From the NCBI RefSeq assembly GCF_028583425.1, contig NC_072807.1, positions 38,197,001 to 38,261,000 of the forward strand: a stretch of 64,000 nucleotides of DNA, read 5' to 3'. The stretch is from Eublepharis macularius (lineage: Eukaryota; Chordata; Lepidosauria; Squamata; Eublepharidae). Shown piece after piece: positions 22,529 to 34,715 of this stretch. Each line of letters starts with the position of its first letter. Position 1 is the stretch's first letter. The position numbers were made by a program, and so were the translations under genes. The notes under the pieces were generated by a model. That model had not been told where the DNA came from and did not search any database. It saw only the letters and a list, made by a program, of their open reading frames with translations.

Positions 22529-22821
22529 GTGAGAGGCCTTTTGAATGCCGCTGGGAAGAATGCAATAAGAAATTTGCCCGCTCTGATGAGCTGGCGCGGC
22601 ATTTTCGCACTCACACAGGAGAGAAGAAGTTCGGCTGTCCTCTCTGCGAGAAGCGCTTCATGCGCAGCGACCACCTGACAAAGCACGCCCGTCGGCATGC
22701 CAACTTCCACCCGAGCATGCTCAAGAGGAGGAGCGGAAGCAGCTCCCGGACGGGTTCTGTGAGTGACTACAGCCGTTCGGATGCCTCCAGCCCCACCACC
22801 AGTCCCGCAAGCTCCCCGTAG
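22529..22821 (+). CDS. KLF13: KLF13 terminal coding exon (Krueppel-like factor 13), partial
   Basis: KLF13 is a nuclear transcription factor that binds GC and CACCC boxes through three C2H2 zinc fingers. This exon encodes 96 full codons after a split glycine. Finger 2 spans about residues 7-29 (C-x4-C-x12-H-x3-H, recognition stretch RSDELAR). The TGEKKF linker follows, then finger 3 at about 37-57 (C-x2-C-x12-H-x3-H, RSDHLTK). After [13 protein letters not shown] comes a basic run (KRR) and a serine-rich tail ending [16 protein letters not shown], then TAG at 22819. KLF9 and KLF14 share the fingers, but the RTGSxSDYSRSD tail is that of KLF13. All zinc ligands are present, with no frameshift. 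Finger 1 and the N-terminal regulatory domain must be in exon 1, upstream of the window. A frame continues upstream of the acceptor but is intronic. Confidence 0.93.
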
Positions 22822-23891
22822 ACCTGCCTGCACTGGATGCACTTTGCTCTTATGGTTTTATATATTTTGGAATTTTTCACCTGCATTGCACACTGCTTTA
22901 AAAAAAAAAAAAAACCTCTCTTGCTTTGTACGCAGTCTCCTCTTTTTGCAATTCTCAAGCAGAAAATCTTCAACGTGGCCAAGGAGACAGTGGAACTAAA
23001 TGCACCCGTCTCCTCCACCAGCAACTTTCTCTGGGTCAATATTTTCGGGGAGGGGGGGCATTTCCCCTCCCTAAAGCCTTAACAAGATGCTCCTGTTGGT
23101 CGTTTATATTTTTAAAGGCTTTTGCTCAGGTGTCAAAGCAAATTTTGTTGAAAGAGATTGCATAACAGGAATGCCTGTACAGTTCATTCAACCGGGTTGG
23201 ATTTTTCCCCCTCCTCCTCTCACCTTTCTCAGGGATTCATATTTATGTAACGCAGTAAGTACAATGAAGACGCACCTGCCTGCAGTCTCACTTGCTATAC
23301 CAATTTGCACTCAAAACAGTTGTGTTGAATTCCCCCCCCCCCCAAACTGAGATGGAAAACAGTCCTGGACTTTGTGCTCATACCATTTGGTTTCACAGTT
23401 GATACAAATATATTGGGGGGGGGGGGGAACTGGACCTTATGAGGCATGCCCCTATGTTTTCTCATTCCATTTTTCTTAATTGCTGAATGCCATTTCGTTC
23501 TGAGATGATTCCACCACACCAGCTTCCTGTTGCAAAAGAGTTTGTCTACAAAGTTTAATTTTTAAAAGAAACTTTGGGGTGGGATGGTAAGTTCTTTTTT
23601 AAAAAATGCCTTAATCTTTTTTTTTTAAATAGAGGGGAATGTATTTACACTGAAGAACAGTTTATTTAAAGTACACAATGGCAGGATCATGCTTTCGAGG
23701 CATTACAACTTCCGTGCCTCCTGGAAGTTTGCTTGTGCCAAGCCTTCCTGAAATGGAGGGGGCAGAAGGCCTTCCCGGAGGACTGCTCCTGTGTCCCTGA
23801 GTCTGCACTGCTTGTCTATGATGTGACAAACAAAAAGAACAAGGCATGCAGGGCTTAATCAACTTGAACTGCTTCTACTTAAAAAAATAAA
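22822..23891 (+). other. KLF13: KLF13 proximal 3' UTR with poly(A) signal at 23886
   Basis: Follows the stop codon directly and is free of recognisable repeats. It contains long A, G and C homopolymers. It carries AATAAA at 23886-23891, the first good signal after the stop. Human KLF13 also has a long 3' UTR, so this may be only the proximal site. Confidence 0.6.
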
Positions 23892-25440
23892 CAAAACTGG
23901 GGAAACTGTATGTCTGAATTCATCAAAACTTTATCAAGGTACTCATTGGCCCTAAAGTTGCTGGATTTTGGTAAGCTAAACACAATGTTCACAAGCAGAA
24001 AGCATCTATTCAATACTGCAACTGTAGTTGTACCAAGTAGTCGTAATCAGAAAATGTTTTCTTACTGGGGAAAAAACCCAAGCAAAACCTGCATCTAGAA
24101 AGTGTTACAAAAATAGTGTTTAGATCTACAGTACGTCATATTTCTCCTACATCCTTAGCAATTCTGCATGGTCTTGAGAACCCCCCAAAGGGTCCTAGAT
24201 TGGTCTCCCGCCCATCCTCCTGGCTGCTGCAATAGCCTCTCACATAAGCCTCACCTGACACCTTTAGGCCTGGGGTGCACAAGAGAACAGCCCCCATCCG
24301 CAGCGGGACAGGCCAGCGTTGCCCACATGATACAGTAAGATGATCTTCAAAAGGATTGGGGAATGGGGACCATTTCAAAAATAAGCATACAGCAAGCCAA
24401 ATCTGTGTGCACAAGCTGCCTTCCACGCGCCTTGCCGATTCCGATGTGCCTATTCATGCACATCTGGGTTCACTGAATTGGATGGGTCCATCTTTTGATG
24501 CAAAGGGGGATGTGGCATCTGCAACTAGTTGCCGGTGGCTATCACTGGATCATCATGACCAGAGATGCCTTAACTAGGAATTGTTCTCTGGTTTACCAAT
24601 TTGTTGAAGGGGTACAGGGAAAGTTAAGAGATTTTAGAGACCTTGTCATTGTTGGATCGACAGGTTCAGATGCTGCATATCAAAGATTCAGGTGCTTCTC
24701 TTTGTGGTCATATTCCACTTTTTTTAAAAAAAATACTGTAAGTGATAAATGCAGTCGACTGTAGCACAGTAAAATGGACTCTGTCACCCCCCGCCCCCGA
24801 TGTTTACAAAATATGGGCTCCTATCTACGTTCCAAGGTGTCTTCACCAAGATGTTCTTGCTTTGCAGTGATTCTGTTTTGCTAGCTTATTTTTTTTAAAA
24901 ATGTACTGTGTATTAACTGTCATAGAAAAATAATACATCATCAATTTGCAACTAGCTTCTAGGTACATGCAAATATTCTTCCTAGTACCAGGCACCCTCT
25001 GTACGGTATTGCCATCTACTATACAAACAAAGGTCAAAATGTAGATACTTCAGTATTTTATGGGCATCAATATCAAAGTTCACCTTAGAAGAGCACTTCC
25101 AACTTTGTGCAGCTATAAAATTAGCTAAGCACAAAGCTTGTTGGTGTGGATTTACAACTGGATGCGGAATGAAAGGACGGGTTTAGGAGGACAAAGTTCC
25201 ACTGGGTTTGTGCGTTGAGTTGCCAGATTACTGTAGGTCTGGAGAAAAGCACAACACCCTGTTCCCAGAACGAAGGCACTTAAGATCCATAGTAGCATCC
25301 AAAAAGATGGCCATGTGAGGCCATCTGGATAGCAAAATTCATACTCCAAACAAAATGGCAGCTCTGCCCAGAGAGGTGGACGACAGAGAATTCAAGGCCA
25401 TTAGGAAAGGGGTGTTTACTGGCTATAGGCACTCCCCTTC

Positions 25441-25930
25441 AGAATATAGGTTAGATTTCTTTTTTAAAAAAATAAAGAAAGTAAAGTGCATAGTATAAAA
25501 GTTATGCATATTCTAAATTATACCTTAAATTAAAAGATTATACAATCTTATGCAACCAATAAGTATATAAACAGTACAGTTATAATAGTTTTGGGAGTAA
25601 AACAAGCAATACATTTAAGTTTCTGTTTTCCCTAAGCCTAAATACATAACATTTCTCCTTCTCTCTCCTTCCCTCCCTCCCTCTAAGCTTCTATGTCAAT
25701 TAGTTTAGCCTAAGTAATCAAAGAAATCAATTTTTTCCCAAAACTCTTGTTATCGGTCTATTTTGTAAGTAGGTAGTCAATTTGGCCATTGAAGCGTATT
25801 TCTGAATCCTCTCTCTCCACTCTGGGAGACCCGGACAAGCATTGTTTTTCCATTTTCTTGCGAATATTACTCTTGCTGCCATCACCATATAACGGAAGAG
25901 GTCTCCTTGTTCTTCCTTTACATTAGTTGG
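25441..25930 (-). mobile_element. L1-type LINE fragment (ORF2 C-terminus and 3' UTR)
   Basis: On the minus strand 25925-25740 translates to AARVIFARKWKN and PEWREDSEIRFN, then after a frameshift AKLTTYLQNRPITRV. This resembles the C-terminal region of vertebrate L1 ORF2 (AARxxxAxxWK ... EW ... LAKLT). The AT-rich sequence down to about 25441 is the probable 3' UTR. Truncated and frame-broken. Confidence 0.7.
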
Positions 25931-25951
25931 TAAAATTTAAGAGCATATCAA

Positions 25952-26149
25952 TAGGGCTGATTCCAGACGCCCCCCCCGCCTCGCGAAACGTCACGCGTTG
26001 TCACGCAGAAAACGCGAAATATCGCGTTTTCTCACGCGAGTTTTGCACGACATTGCGCAAAACTCGTGTGAGAAAACGCGATATTTCGCGTTTTCTGTGC
26101 GACGACACGCGACGTTTCGCGAGGCGGGGGGCCGTCTGGAATCGGCCTA
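25952..26149. repeat. palindromic MITE with GGNYGNTTCC ends, copy 3
   Basis: Ends TAGGGCTGATTCCAGACG and CGTCTGGAATCGGCCTA. The core mirrors GCGAAATATCGCGTTTTCTC and GCGAGTTTTGCACGACATTG. It is CpG-rich, unlike its flanks. It is followed at 26150-26226 by a fragment of the 'ggtgccactggactcaaatcc' repeat related to 27644. Confidence 0.85.
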
Positions 26150-26241
26150 GGTTGGATTTCAAGGTGCCACTGGACTCAAATCCTGCTGTTCCACAGCTGA
26201 CTAACACAGCTATCCCACCTGAACCAAACAATAAGTGAGAT

Positions 26242-26499
26242 CAGGGTTTTTTTCTGGGAAAAGAGGTGGTGGAACTCAGTGGGTTGCCCCCGGAGAAAAT
26301 GGTCATATGGCTGGTGGCCCCACCCCCTGATCCCCAGACAGAGGGGAGTTGAGATTGCCCTTCGCGCTGCTCCAGCGGCGTGGAGGGCGATCTCAACTCC
26401 CCTCTGTCTGGAGATCATGGGGAGGGGCCACCATCCATGTGACCATTTTCAAGAGGTTCCGGAACCCCGTTCCACCACGTTCCAGCTGAAAAAAAGCCG
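26242..26499 (-). mobile_element. CAGGGCTTTTTTTC hAT MITE, copy 2
   Basis: Perfect 8-bp target duplication AGTGAGAT (26234-26241 and 26500-26507). Left end CAGGGTTTTTTTCTGGGAAA; right end CAGCTGAAAAAAAGCC. A nested palindrome of CAGACAGAGGGGAGTTGAGA and its complement lies in the centre. Non-autonomous. Confidence 0.92.
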
Positions 26500-26941
26500 A
26501 GTGAGATATAAGCAACTAATCTAGCCTTGGGTATCAAACCATTTAAGAGGCATTGTTACTCCAAGGAAACTGTATTTATTTTCTTAAATTTCTCATTCAT
26601 TCGCTGCGCGAAATCATTCCGCATTAAGAAATTTCCCCTGCATTGAAGGCTGGCCAAGGGCACCAATGAACCCAAAGGTCATTGGGCTGGATCTATTTTC
26701 AGTGGTGCTAAAAGCAGCTGTGACTTCATGGGGTGTGCCCTGCATGATCCAAGCGTTACACGGCAGCAACCGTGTGTCTGCCACTGCTGCAAGAGATCTT
26801 GAGGGATGCAATTATAAGGCATACAACCATGGCAACGTGTTTTGCGCAGCTCTTGCACCAAGTTCACAATACAGGGAATCCAAGACAGACTAATGCTGTA
26901 GGCAGCAGGACCAAGTAGGCTTAAAACAAAGTATTTTGACT

Positions 26942-27114
26942 CAGGGCGTATCGACGCTTCAAATGGTTTAACTGTTAACGGCTTCCACTAAAGAGTTCTG
27001 GGATTTAGAGTTTGGTGTGGTACACAGAATTCAAGTAGAGGTCTGCACAGAACTGCCATTCTTACACAGAATGAGAAGGAATGACTTTTAAATCAGCAGT
27101 GTAGATATGCCCTC
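26942..27114. mobile_element. hAT-like short element
   Basis: Left end CAGGGCGTATCGACGCTTC and right end GTGTAGATATGCCCTC are complementary at most positions. The start resembles the CAGGGCRTRTCTACAC termini of hAT elements. Inner TTTAAATCAGCAGTG pairs loosely with 'cttcaaatggtttaactg'. No clear duplication remains, so it is old. Confidence 0.5.
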
Positions 27115-27643
27115 AGATGAGAGCCAGATATCAAAGATACATACAGCAGATGGCTCTTTCCAGAAAAAAAATGTTTAATTACCAATAGAGTAATGATAAA
27201 GAAAATTTGATTTGAAGTTTGGAAGCACTTACTGGATAAATTTTGCAAAGGAGCTGAATGCCTTCTGTATCTAATTTAAAGCTCTCTCTTTTTTTTTTGC
27301 AAAGGTGGGCCTTGGAGGGGAGCTCAGCAAGATATTATATCTTGCCCCCCCCCTCAAGTTTTCATGGATTTCAATAGCCACTGACCAAAGCCGTAAGTTT
27401 AGACTTCTGTATTTCCGGCATTAAGTTCACAGGGCTGATCTTGCAAAGACCCCCTTCATGTTGAAGTGACAATACAGCTTGTCAGTGTACTTGGTATTAA
27501 GTAACCAAAGCAAAGATGGGACAGAATGGGAAGGTTATGGATCAGTTCCTCCTGCAATCCATGGGCACCATGAGCCTCTCTGTGGCTGTTATCCCCGCTG
27601 TAGTTGAGCAGATGCTAGTCATTAAAGATATTTGTGAACAAGC

Positions 27644-27850
27644 CTAGATCCAGAGGAGTTAGCTGTGTTCGTCTGTAGCTGCAAAATAGTAACGGGTCCA
27701 GTAGCACCTTTAAGACTAACCAACTTTATTGTAGCATAAGCTGTCGAGAACCACAGCTGTCTTTTGATGAAGAGAGCTGTGGTTCTCAAAAGCTTATGCT
27801 ACAATAAAGGTGGTTAGTCTTAAAAAGTGCTACTGGACTCTTTACTATTA
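27644..27850. repeat. GTCCAGTAGCACCTTTAAGAC foldback, copy 1
   Basis: Flanked by a 9-bp direct repeat TGAACAAGC (27635-27643 and 27851-27859). After a single-copy leader GAGTTAGCTGTGTTCGTC the sequence folds: GTCCAGTAGCACCTTTAAGA..TAGCATAAGCT is mirrored by AGCTTATGCTA..TCTTAAAAAGTGCTACTGGAC. Same architecture as the copy at 45692. Confidence 0.85.
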
Positions 27851-30800
27851 TGAACAAGCAGTCATCCATAGGGTATAGTAACCCAAAAGCTTTCTTAATA
27901 ACTGCATGCGGGTCAGTGTAAGTGGTCCAGCGGTGTTCCCACCTTGCTTGATTTATCTGAGCTGAGTTGCTTGTAGAAACATACGATGCTTCAGTATACT
28001 GGCTGAGATCAGTGATCCATATAGGCCTGTGGGCTTGCAAAGGTTTCGTATCTCCGCCATCTTTCCTAGGCATGCTACCTGAGAGGCCAGAGGCTGAATC
28101 TAGGAATTTGCAGATCCAAAGCAGGTGCTGTCTGCCCGAGCTGTGGATCCTCTCCTTAGGGGTGCCGACATAAAGTGGTACAGGCAGCTCTCATAACTAC
28201 TTAAAATTCCCCCTCAACGTGGTATACTAGAACAACAACGGTCAGAATTCTGGCCCTTAGGTATGTTATCAAAATAGGCAATGAGTTATATATGTATTTA
28301 ACTTGGAACACTGCTCATTATGAACAAAGCTTCTCCCTCTTGAGATTTAAACAAAATTATTTCCGTTCTTTTTAATATCATAAATAACAGTAACCAGAAA
28401 ACAAAACACTCAGGGTTTGCTAAGAAAAGCTGCCTCTCTGCTGTCAGAGGCATCAGAAAACCTCCTTTTAGCCTGACTAGCAACTTGTTTGACCCCTTGT
28501 CATTAGAGTAAACTGCATCTAGCCTGATGTAAACTCTGTTTGGGATTTTTAAATGGAAAAGGGCTCATACCAGCAAGGCATGAGAGCAGTTACGGGGAGA
28601 CGCTTTTTTTTTTCTTTGTGTGGAGGTCTGCGTGGTTTGGATTTTAATCTGAACCTGTTAATTATATGTAGCATATTTGTAAAGCGATTAGGGCCTCCTG
28701 TGCAAAAGGTGATAAAGCATTAATCTCGGGGGGGGGGTTCAGTTTCCTGCTTCTTTGGCTCCCTCTGCACTGACTAGTGCACATCTGCAAGTCTGATGCA
28801 CACACTGGGTGCATGGCCCAGTGAGCACACTCCCTTGATGCATGCGTACCAAGGGTGGGTTAGGCGGGCAGCTGCACAAATAACCCCATGCCCTGAATCC
28901 ATTGCTTCTCGGGGACAGGAGAATGTCACCTCGTCTCGCCTGGATTCTCCTTTAACCAGTTAATCCTTTTTCATTCCACAACAGCACCCTCAAAACAGTG
29001 AGCGCAATCACTGCCTTGGAGTGCTCTCTAGGGTTGTCGTATGCAATATAGGAGACCCTGGACTGGTTCTTGCAGGTGCTAGGACAAGAGTGGAGTCAGG
29101 CCAATGTTAAAACGGGGTGTTTAAAAATCAGCGCGGAGACGATTGTCATGAATGATCTCTAGATTCCCCCCACCAAGGAAAGGAACCCCTCCCATCCTGA
29201 TGGATTATCTACCCCACTCTTCATCTCAATCCAACCAGTATTTGAGAGCAGGCCAGGTTCAGCCACAAGGTTAGCAACTGCCTGGTCTCACCAGAGCTCT
29301 GGAACAGACCTGGATTAGAAAGAGTCTATTCAAGCTGCCTATTAAAAATGTTCTTGCTCCCTTGACGTGCTGTGCACAGGGAGGTTGGCGCAGGAGAGCA
29401 CGCTAACAGCCACTCCCTGTACCTGCAGCCTGAAGGGCAGGTACAGTCTGAGAACAGGGCTACTACCTGAGAGTGCTCATGTAGGCCACTTCCTGGGTGC
29501 TTCCATCAAGAACTCCAAGAGTGGAGTCCGGCCAGTTGCTGAGGTAGGGCCAGCCATGGCACTTCTTAACAAGGGCGCAGCTGCCACTCAAGTGCTCCAA
29601 TAGATGGATGCTTCCTTGGACGCCAGCTCATAGAATACACCCAAAACCTGGGATGAGCCAGGCTGTGGTGGGTTTCAACCCCACCACCCTCCCTGTGTAT
29701 CAAGGAGGTTCCAGAGCACTCAGCTAAACCGATGCCATGTCAGCCCCCCAACCACCACCGTTCCATCCAGACCAAAAGCACATGGTGCCTCCGCCCCAGT
29801 TGTCACCTGTTTATCTGAAACTACCCTTAAAAAGCTCACCAGGGGAAATTGGGGAGATTTAGAATTTTATTATGTTGGTCTATAGCCCTGATAAGCTACA
29901 GCTGAGCTCACGTGAAAGACCGCCTAGAGAAACTCAAGGTTGGAAGGCTCCACGATATTGGATGGCCCCAGGTTTCACATCTGGCCCCCCTCCCTTCTGC
30001 CAACTGTGTCTCAAGAAATGTGTATCTAACCATGTATTTATAACTGAGCACATAGATGTTTGATATGATTTCTGTACTTTATCACTCGCATTACTATAAT
30101 AGGCTTACCTTTGCTACTGCGTGCCCCTTGTAATAACACCCGCCTCCTGTCGGGGTTTTAAAATCTCACTGCCTTAAAACAAACTGGAGTGCTTTGTAAT
30201 AAACGCTGAGCCTGGTTTTAAGGCACCGGCCTGCAGGGCTTGCGTTGGCTTTAGGAGCTCCTCGAGGTGGTAGTGATGGGAGTTCTAGAAGTTAAGCAGT
30301 TTGAATGAAGCATTCCTTCGAAAACATGTTTTAATGTAGCCAGGTGTAAGGAAAACAAACGCTGTATATAACTAGGAAGCTTGCCTTCTCATAATCGTTT
30401 TTTCCCCTGGATGGCTAATTTAACCAAGCAACATATGCACACTGATTTCCCAATGCGCTATTATTCCCATGTAAAACTTGAATAATGCAAAAAAAAAAAC
30501 AAAAAACCCCACTGGGGTTTTCTGTACGGGTTACCACTGAGGGCCAGTTTATACAGTTTGCAGAAATAAGCAAGAATGCTTTTTCAGGACTGTACCAATT
30601 CAAGCTACTTATGGGGATGGTAGGGGTGGTTTGCGTGCTTCCCCGTGCGGGGTACCTCCTCTGCAGTAGCCTCTCAAGTAGCCTAGCATCTTCCTTCCAT
30701 TCTTTTCTTTCGATACGATTTTGTGTGTTACGGGAGAAACAAACTCCTCCCAATGTTCAGTGACAACCTTTATGTCTTGGTCTTGCTGACTGCATCTGTG

Positions 30801-31290
30801 GGGTCCCTGATCAATTAAAATGAAACAAACGCTGTGCGGCTCTCTGGTTGCTCGAGAGAAGTTGCCAGTGCATTGTGCTTGTTGTGTAGACAGAGTGCAT
30901 GGCAGAGAACAGTGTAACAACTTCCGGCAAGCAAAGGGACAGCAACACAGGCAGTGCAGAAAATATCTGAGCAGCATTTATTTCTCTCAAATCTATCCAA
31001 GTACAGTCCCTACTAAAATATATCTATATTTTCTCTACACTGGGGAGGGGGGAGCAAGAATGCCTTCAGAATAACTATGGATATTTATTTTATTACAAAA
31101 AGAGATGAGCCCGGCAAAAAATTCCAGGCTCAAATATCTTTGACTTTGACTAAAGTGAAGCACCCCTCCATGTATTAAGGTTGGTCTACATGTGGCACTT
31201 AACATACAGAAATCCTTCTGTGGAATAGATTGTCCCCATCACTGGTGTAGTGCCACTGATAAACACATCCCACTTCTTCGTCACGTGGAG
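27851..31290. other. stretch without a recognised gene
   Basis: No coding motif or clear repeat was identified here. 28510-28735 is repeat-free with TTAATTATATGTAGCATATT and could be a conserved element. 28985-30190 reads like an old retroelement, but no LTR or ORF motif was found. Confidence 0.4.
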
Positions 31291-31617
31291 CAGGGCTTTT
31301 TTTCAGTGGGAACGCGGTGGAACGCGTTCCAGCACCTCTTAAAAATGGGCACATGGCCGGTGCCCCCCCCCGCTCTCCAGACAGAGGGGAATTGAGATTG
31401 CCCTCCACGCCGCCGAGCAGCGCGGACGGCAATCTAAACTCCCCTCTGTCTGGAGATCAGGGGGCAGGGCCACCAGCCATGTGACCATTTTTGCCGAGGG
31501 CGATTTAAACTTTAAAAAACTCCCCCCTTGTTCCAGCTGACCCAAAGTGACGTCATTGTGCGGTCTTGAGTTCCACCACTGAGTTCCACCACCTCTTTTC
31601 CCAGAAAAAAAGCCCTG
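31291..31617 (+). mobile_element. CAGGGCTTTTTTTC hAT MITE, copy 3
   Basis: Starts CAGGGCTTTTTTTCAGTGGG and ends CCCAGAAAAAAAGCCCTG. The flanks ACGTGGAG and ATATGGAG agree at 6 of 8 positions. It contains the nested palindrome around CCTCCACGCCGCCGAGC and the 'ccaaagtgacgtcattgtgcgg' segment also found at 37922 and 62414. Confidence 0.88.
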
Positions 31618-32408
31618 ATATGGAGTATATCCAAACAACTTGCCAAGGAGGAAATGGCACATATTTGCATCCTTGGCTGGGGAAGAAGGCGTACTTGCTG
31701 GGATGACATGCATCCAGGGCTGAATCTTTTGCATGCCTTCTCTGGTACTGCCAACTTCCCCTCCTCTTTCCTTTGCTATCGCAGCCACTGTTAAAATTCA
31801 GACTGTAAACCCATTAAGGACTTGTTCTTTTAAAAGGAAAAAAAAAGTCACTCCTGTAAGGTGTTGGGTATGCAGATGGCACTAAAGAAACAGCAGTGAT
31901 GTTATAGAGGCAACATAGTCAAGGAATGTCACAGAAGCATTTCTGTGTGGCAAACGCAACATGTAGACCGCCCACCCCCCAAACTCCACCATTGTTGAAG
32001 CTACAACTATAGAGATATAGCTATACATTCTCTGTGCGGTTATACACAAATGGAAGTATGCAATATTCCAAAGGTGTCCGCACGTCTCTTCCTAGTATGG
32101 GATAAAAGAAATCCCTTTCTTGTCACTTCCTCCCTTCTGGCAATAGCACTTTGGCGCATTCATGGGTCACTTTTGTGGATTTTTTTTTCATGAATCACTA
32201 CATTGAAGTATTGCAGTTGTACAGTGATATCTTGATCTCGCCTCACTTTGCTGTAATCTTTTTTAAAAAATGTATTTTGTACTGCATAGATTTTATATAT
32301 TGTGTGACAATGTTCCTATGCAACAAACAGGAAAAAAAATACAATTCAGAAAACTAACAAATGTCAAATGTCAACTTGTATGCATGGTTAGTGATGTTTG
32401 CATTTCTA
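31618..32408 (+). other. AT-rich stretch, 3' UTR-like
   Basis: No repeat is recognised after 31800. Long T and A runs, ATTTA motifs and TTTTGTACTGCATAGATTTT give it the look of a mature 3' UTR end. It leads into the poly(A) signal at 32409. Confidence 0.35.
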
Positions 32409-32414
32409 AATAAA
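32409..32414 (+). terminator. candidate distal poly(A) signal
   Basis: AATAAA in TTTCTAAATAAAATTAATGA at the end of an AT-rich stretch. Candidate end of the long KLF13 transcript. No transcript evidence is available here. Confidence 0.35.
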
Positions 32415-32597
32415 ATTAATGATCAAGAAGGAGGCATTTATTGCTGCAAGGTGAAACAATGTGCAGGTTGTTATCTACATCATGCGCCAGATTTGATAAC
32501 CAAATTTGATACTCTTCCCCCAGTGACCCTGTGAAATGCATTTATGATGGGCAGAAGCTACAGATTTCTAGAAGAATATACAGTTGACAGAACAAAT

Positions 32598-32784
32598 GGG
32601 GAAGGGACTGTGACTCAGTGGTATAGGATATGCTCGCTATGCAGAAGATATCATGTTCAATCTCCAGTTCAAGGGATCAGGTAGGAGGTGACATGAAAGA
32701 TCTCCACCTGAGACCCTAGATAGTCACCATCAGTCTGAGTAGACCGCTGGTCTGATTCATTATCAGGCAGCTTCACATGTTCAA
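32598..32784 (+). mobile_element. tRNA-derived SINE
   Basis: A pol III-like A box lies in TGTGACTCAGTGGTATAG and a decayed B box in TGTTCAATCTCCAG, at about the spacing found in tRNA genes. The body continues with GGATCAGGTAGGAGGTGACA, 'gagaccctagatagtca' and GGCAGCTTCACATGTTCA, a SINE body typical of squamate genomes. B-box decay suggests it is inactive. Confidence 0.8.
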
Positions 32785-34121
32785 GTACTGCGAAGGGGCA
32801 CAGTTTATCTGGAAGAACATCTGTACAAACCACAGTGAGGTCAATAGGGGTCTTGCAAGACCATTTCGGTACTTTCAATGTGCCCCGTGGCGCTTATTTG
32901 AACGTTCAGGCTGCTATCAACGAGCCTTGAACTCAAGGAATGCCCACTGTTACCTGGGATAAGCGCCACACGAATCCTTCCTTCTAGAACTCTACCTTCT
33001 TTGGAAACTTTTGAGCATGGGTTTCCTCCTCAGATGTGATAGCGCTAGCTGCTTACACGCCCAAACACCCACGGCATTTGAATGTATACACTGTTGGCAG
33101 GAAGATTGATGGGAGTTTCTGCCTTGCCCTTGACTCAACACTTTATCATTAACTCTGAAGAGCCTTGGACCGCATCCATCTGTGCCAGAGATAATGAATG
33201 TGGGACTGACAAGGGGGGTGTTCCGTAAGGTTAACCGTGCCTCTGGTTTTCAAGGAAACAGCCCCAGAGTATGTCCACCTGCTGATCACTGGAGACTAAT
33301 TAAAGCTACAACAAACACAACAGTACAGGGAAGAATGATGGCACAGAGGAGGGGAGATGGAAACACAATGAGAAAAAACACACACACACCATATGAGCTG
33401 CGACAGTCACAGTGTCACTCCCCAACTGTTGGGAAAAGGAATCCACCAACTGGATTTCACCTTTGAGCAGAACGTTCCCTACCTCAAGTAGCACTTACCA
33501 GACAATGCATCCTACAGATTTAAATCTGTAGTACACCAGCTGATATCCCCTAACTTTCTCCAAAGAACCTTGGGAATTGCAGCTTGGAGTGAGAGCAGCC
33601 CTTTGCCTCCTAGAGATTTCTCACTCCCTCAAAGAACTACGGTTGGCAGAGCTTCTTAGGGAGAGGGGATAGCTTAATTCTGTTATGTAGATTCCCCCCT
33701 CCCAAAGACAAACCTTTCCCCACATCTTCTACAGAAATTGCCTGCCACCCAGCTATTTGGTTAGCTAGGTCACCTTTGGGAGTGGCTGAGCCCCCAAAAT
33801 ATATCAAATGGGCCAAGAGTAACCACTGTTCCCCCCTGCCTCTACGGAAAAGCATATGCCCCATCACATGTGAAGGGACACACACAAATTGGCTTGCCTA
33901 TTCAGCTCAAACAAAGCACAGCCACTTGCACAACTCTTCACATGTGAAAGATATTATAGGATGCATGATTTCACAATGGACTGAAAGAGGACTATTGAGT
34001 TGGGCAGATGATGGCCCGGTGCTCTTAGACAGGGCTGGCAAATACTCCTAACAAATGCTAGACCACCCTTTCCTTAAGAACCTCTGAAAGTGGTGACTGC
34101 AAGCACTTTAGCCGGTTCATT
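32785..34121. other. stretch without a recognised gene
   Basis: No coding signature. 33500-33670 has blocks such as GAACCTTGGGAATTGCAGC resembling decayed DNA-transposon repeats of reptiles, too weak for a call. A (AC)n-type tract is at 33380. Confidence 0.4.
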
Positions 34122-34715
34122 CACAGAATCATAGGGTTGGTAGGGACCTCTAGGGTCATCTAGTCCAACCTCCTGCACAATGCACAACTACCCCCCCCAC
34201 ACCCGCCATCCCCCCCTCCGCCCCGCTCCATGCCCAGAAGATGGCAAATCTCCGTCAGGATCCCCAGCTGAACTGGCCTGGGGAAAAATTGTTACCTGAC
34301 CCCAAGGTGGTGATTGGCATGACCCTGGGCCATGTAAGAAGGAGCCACGAGAACTAAGCACTGATGCAACCCTTCCTGCCCTCCCTCTCATGATCTGCCC
34401 AGGTTCAGAGAGTCAGCACTGCTGTCAGATAGCCATCTAGCCTCTGCTTAAAAACCTCCAAAGGAGGAGAACCCACCACCTCCCGAGGAAGCCCGTTCCA
34501 CTGAGGGACGGCTTTAACTCTCAGGAAGTTCTTCCTAATGTTTAGCTGAAAACTCTTTTTGATTTAATATCAGCCCATGTGTTCTGGTCTGACCTTCTGG
34601 GGCAGTGGAAAACAACTCCGCGCCTCCCTCCATATGGCAGCCCTTCAAGTACTTGAAGATGGTTTTCATATCACCTTTCAGTCGTCTCCTCTCCAGGCTA
34701 AACGTGGCTGAGTTA
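34122..34715 (-). mobile_element. CR1 LINE 3' end
   Basis: In reverse, the CR1 tail TCACAGAATCATAGGGTTGG opens the element, followed by 'gacctctagggtcatctagtccaacc' and, farther in, GCCCGTTCCACTGAGGGACG, AGGAAGTTCTTCCTAATGTT and CAAGTACTTGAAGATGGTTT. These are classic CR1 3'-region blocks. One 27-bp unit related to the minisatellite at 16396 sits at about 34333-34362. Confidence 0.9.

Larger units (their letters stand above)
23892..32430 (+). other. KLF13: possible extended KLF13 3' UTR, ending near AATAAA at 32409
   Basis: 23892-25150 and 31800-32430 are AT-rich, largely repeat-free and look like UTR. The second block ends TGCATTTCTAAATAAAATTA with AATAAA at 32409-32414. Between them lie clear repeats (L1 at 25441, hAT MITEs at 26242 and 31291) and unassigned DNA (27115-27643 and 27851-31290). 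The whole may be one long UTR with insertions, or the distal block may be unrelated. Confidence 0.3.

Noticed and set aside
22047..22842. Two minus-strand frames of about 187 residues overlapping the KLF13 exon
   Set aside because: They are antisense shadows of the KLF13 coding exon and its intron.
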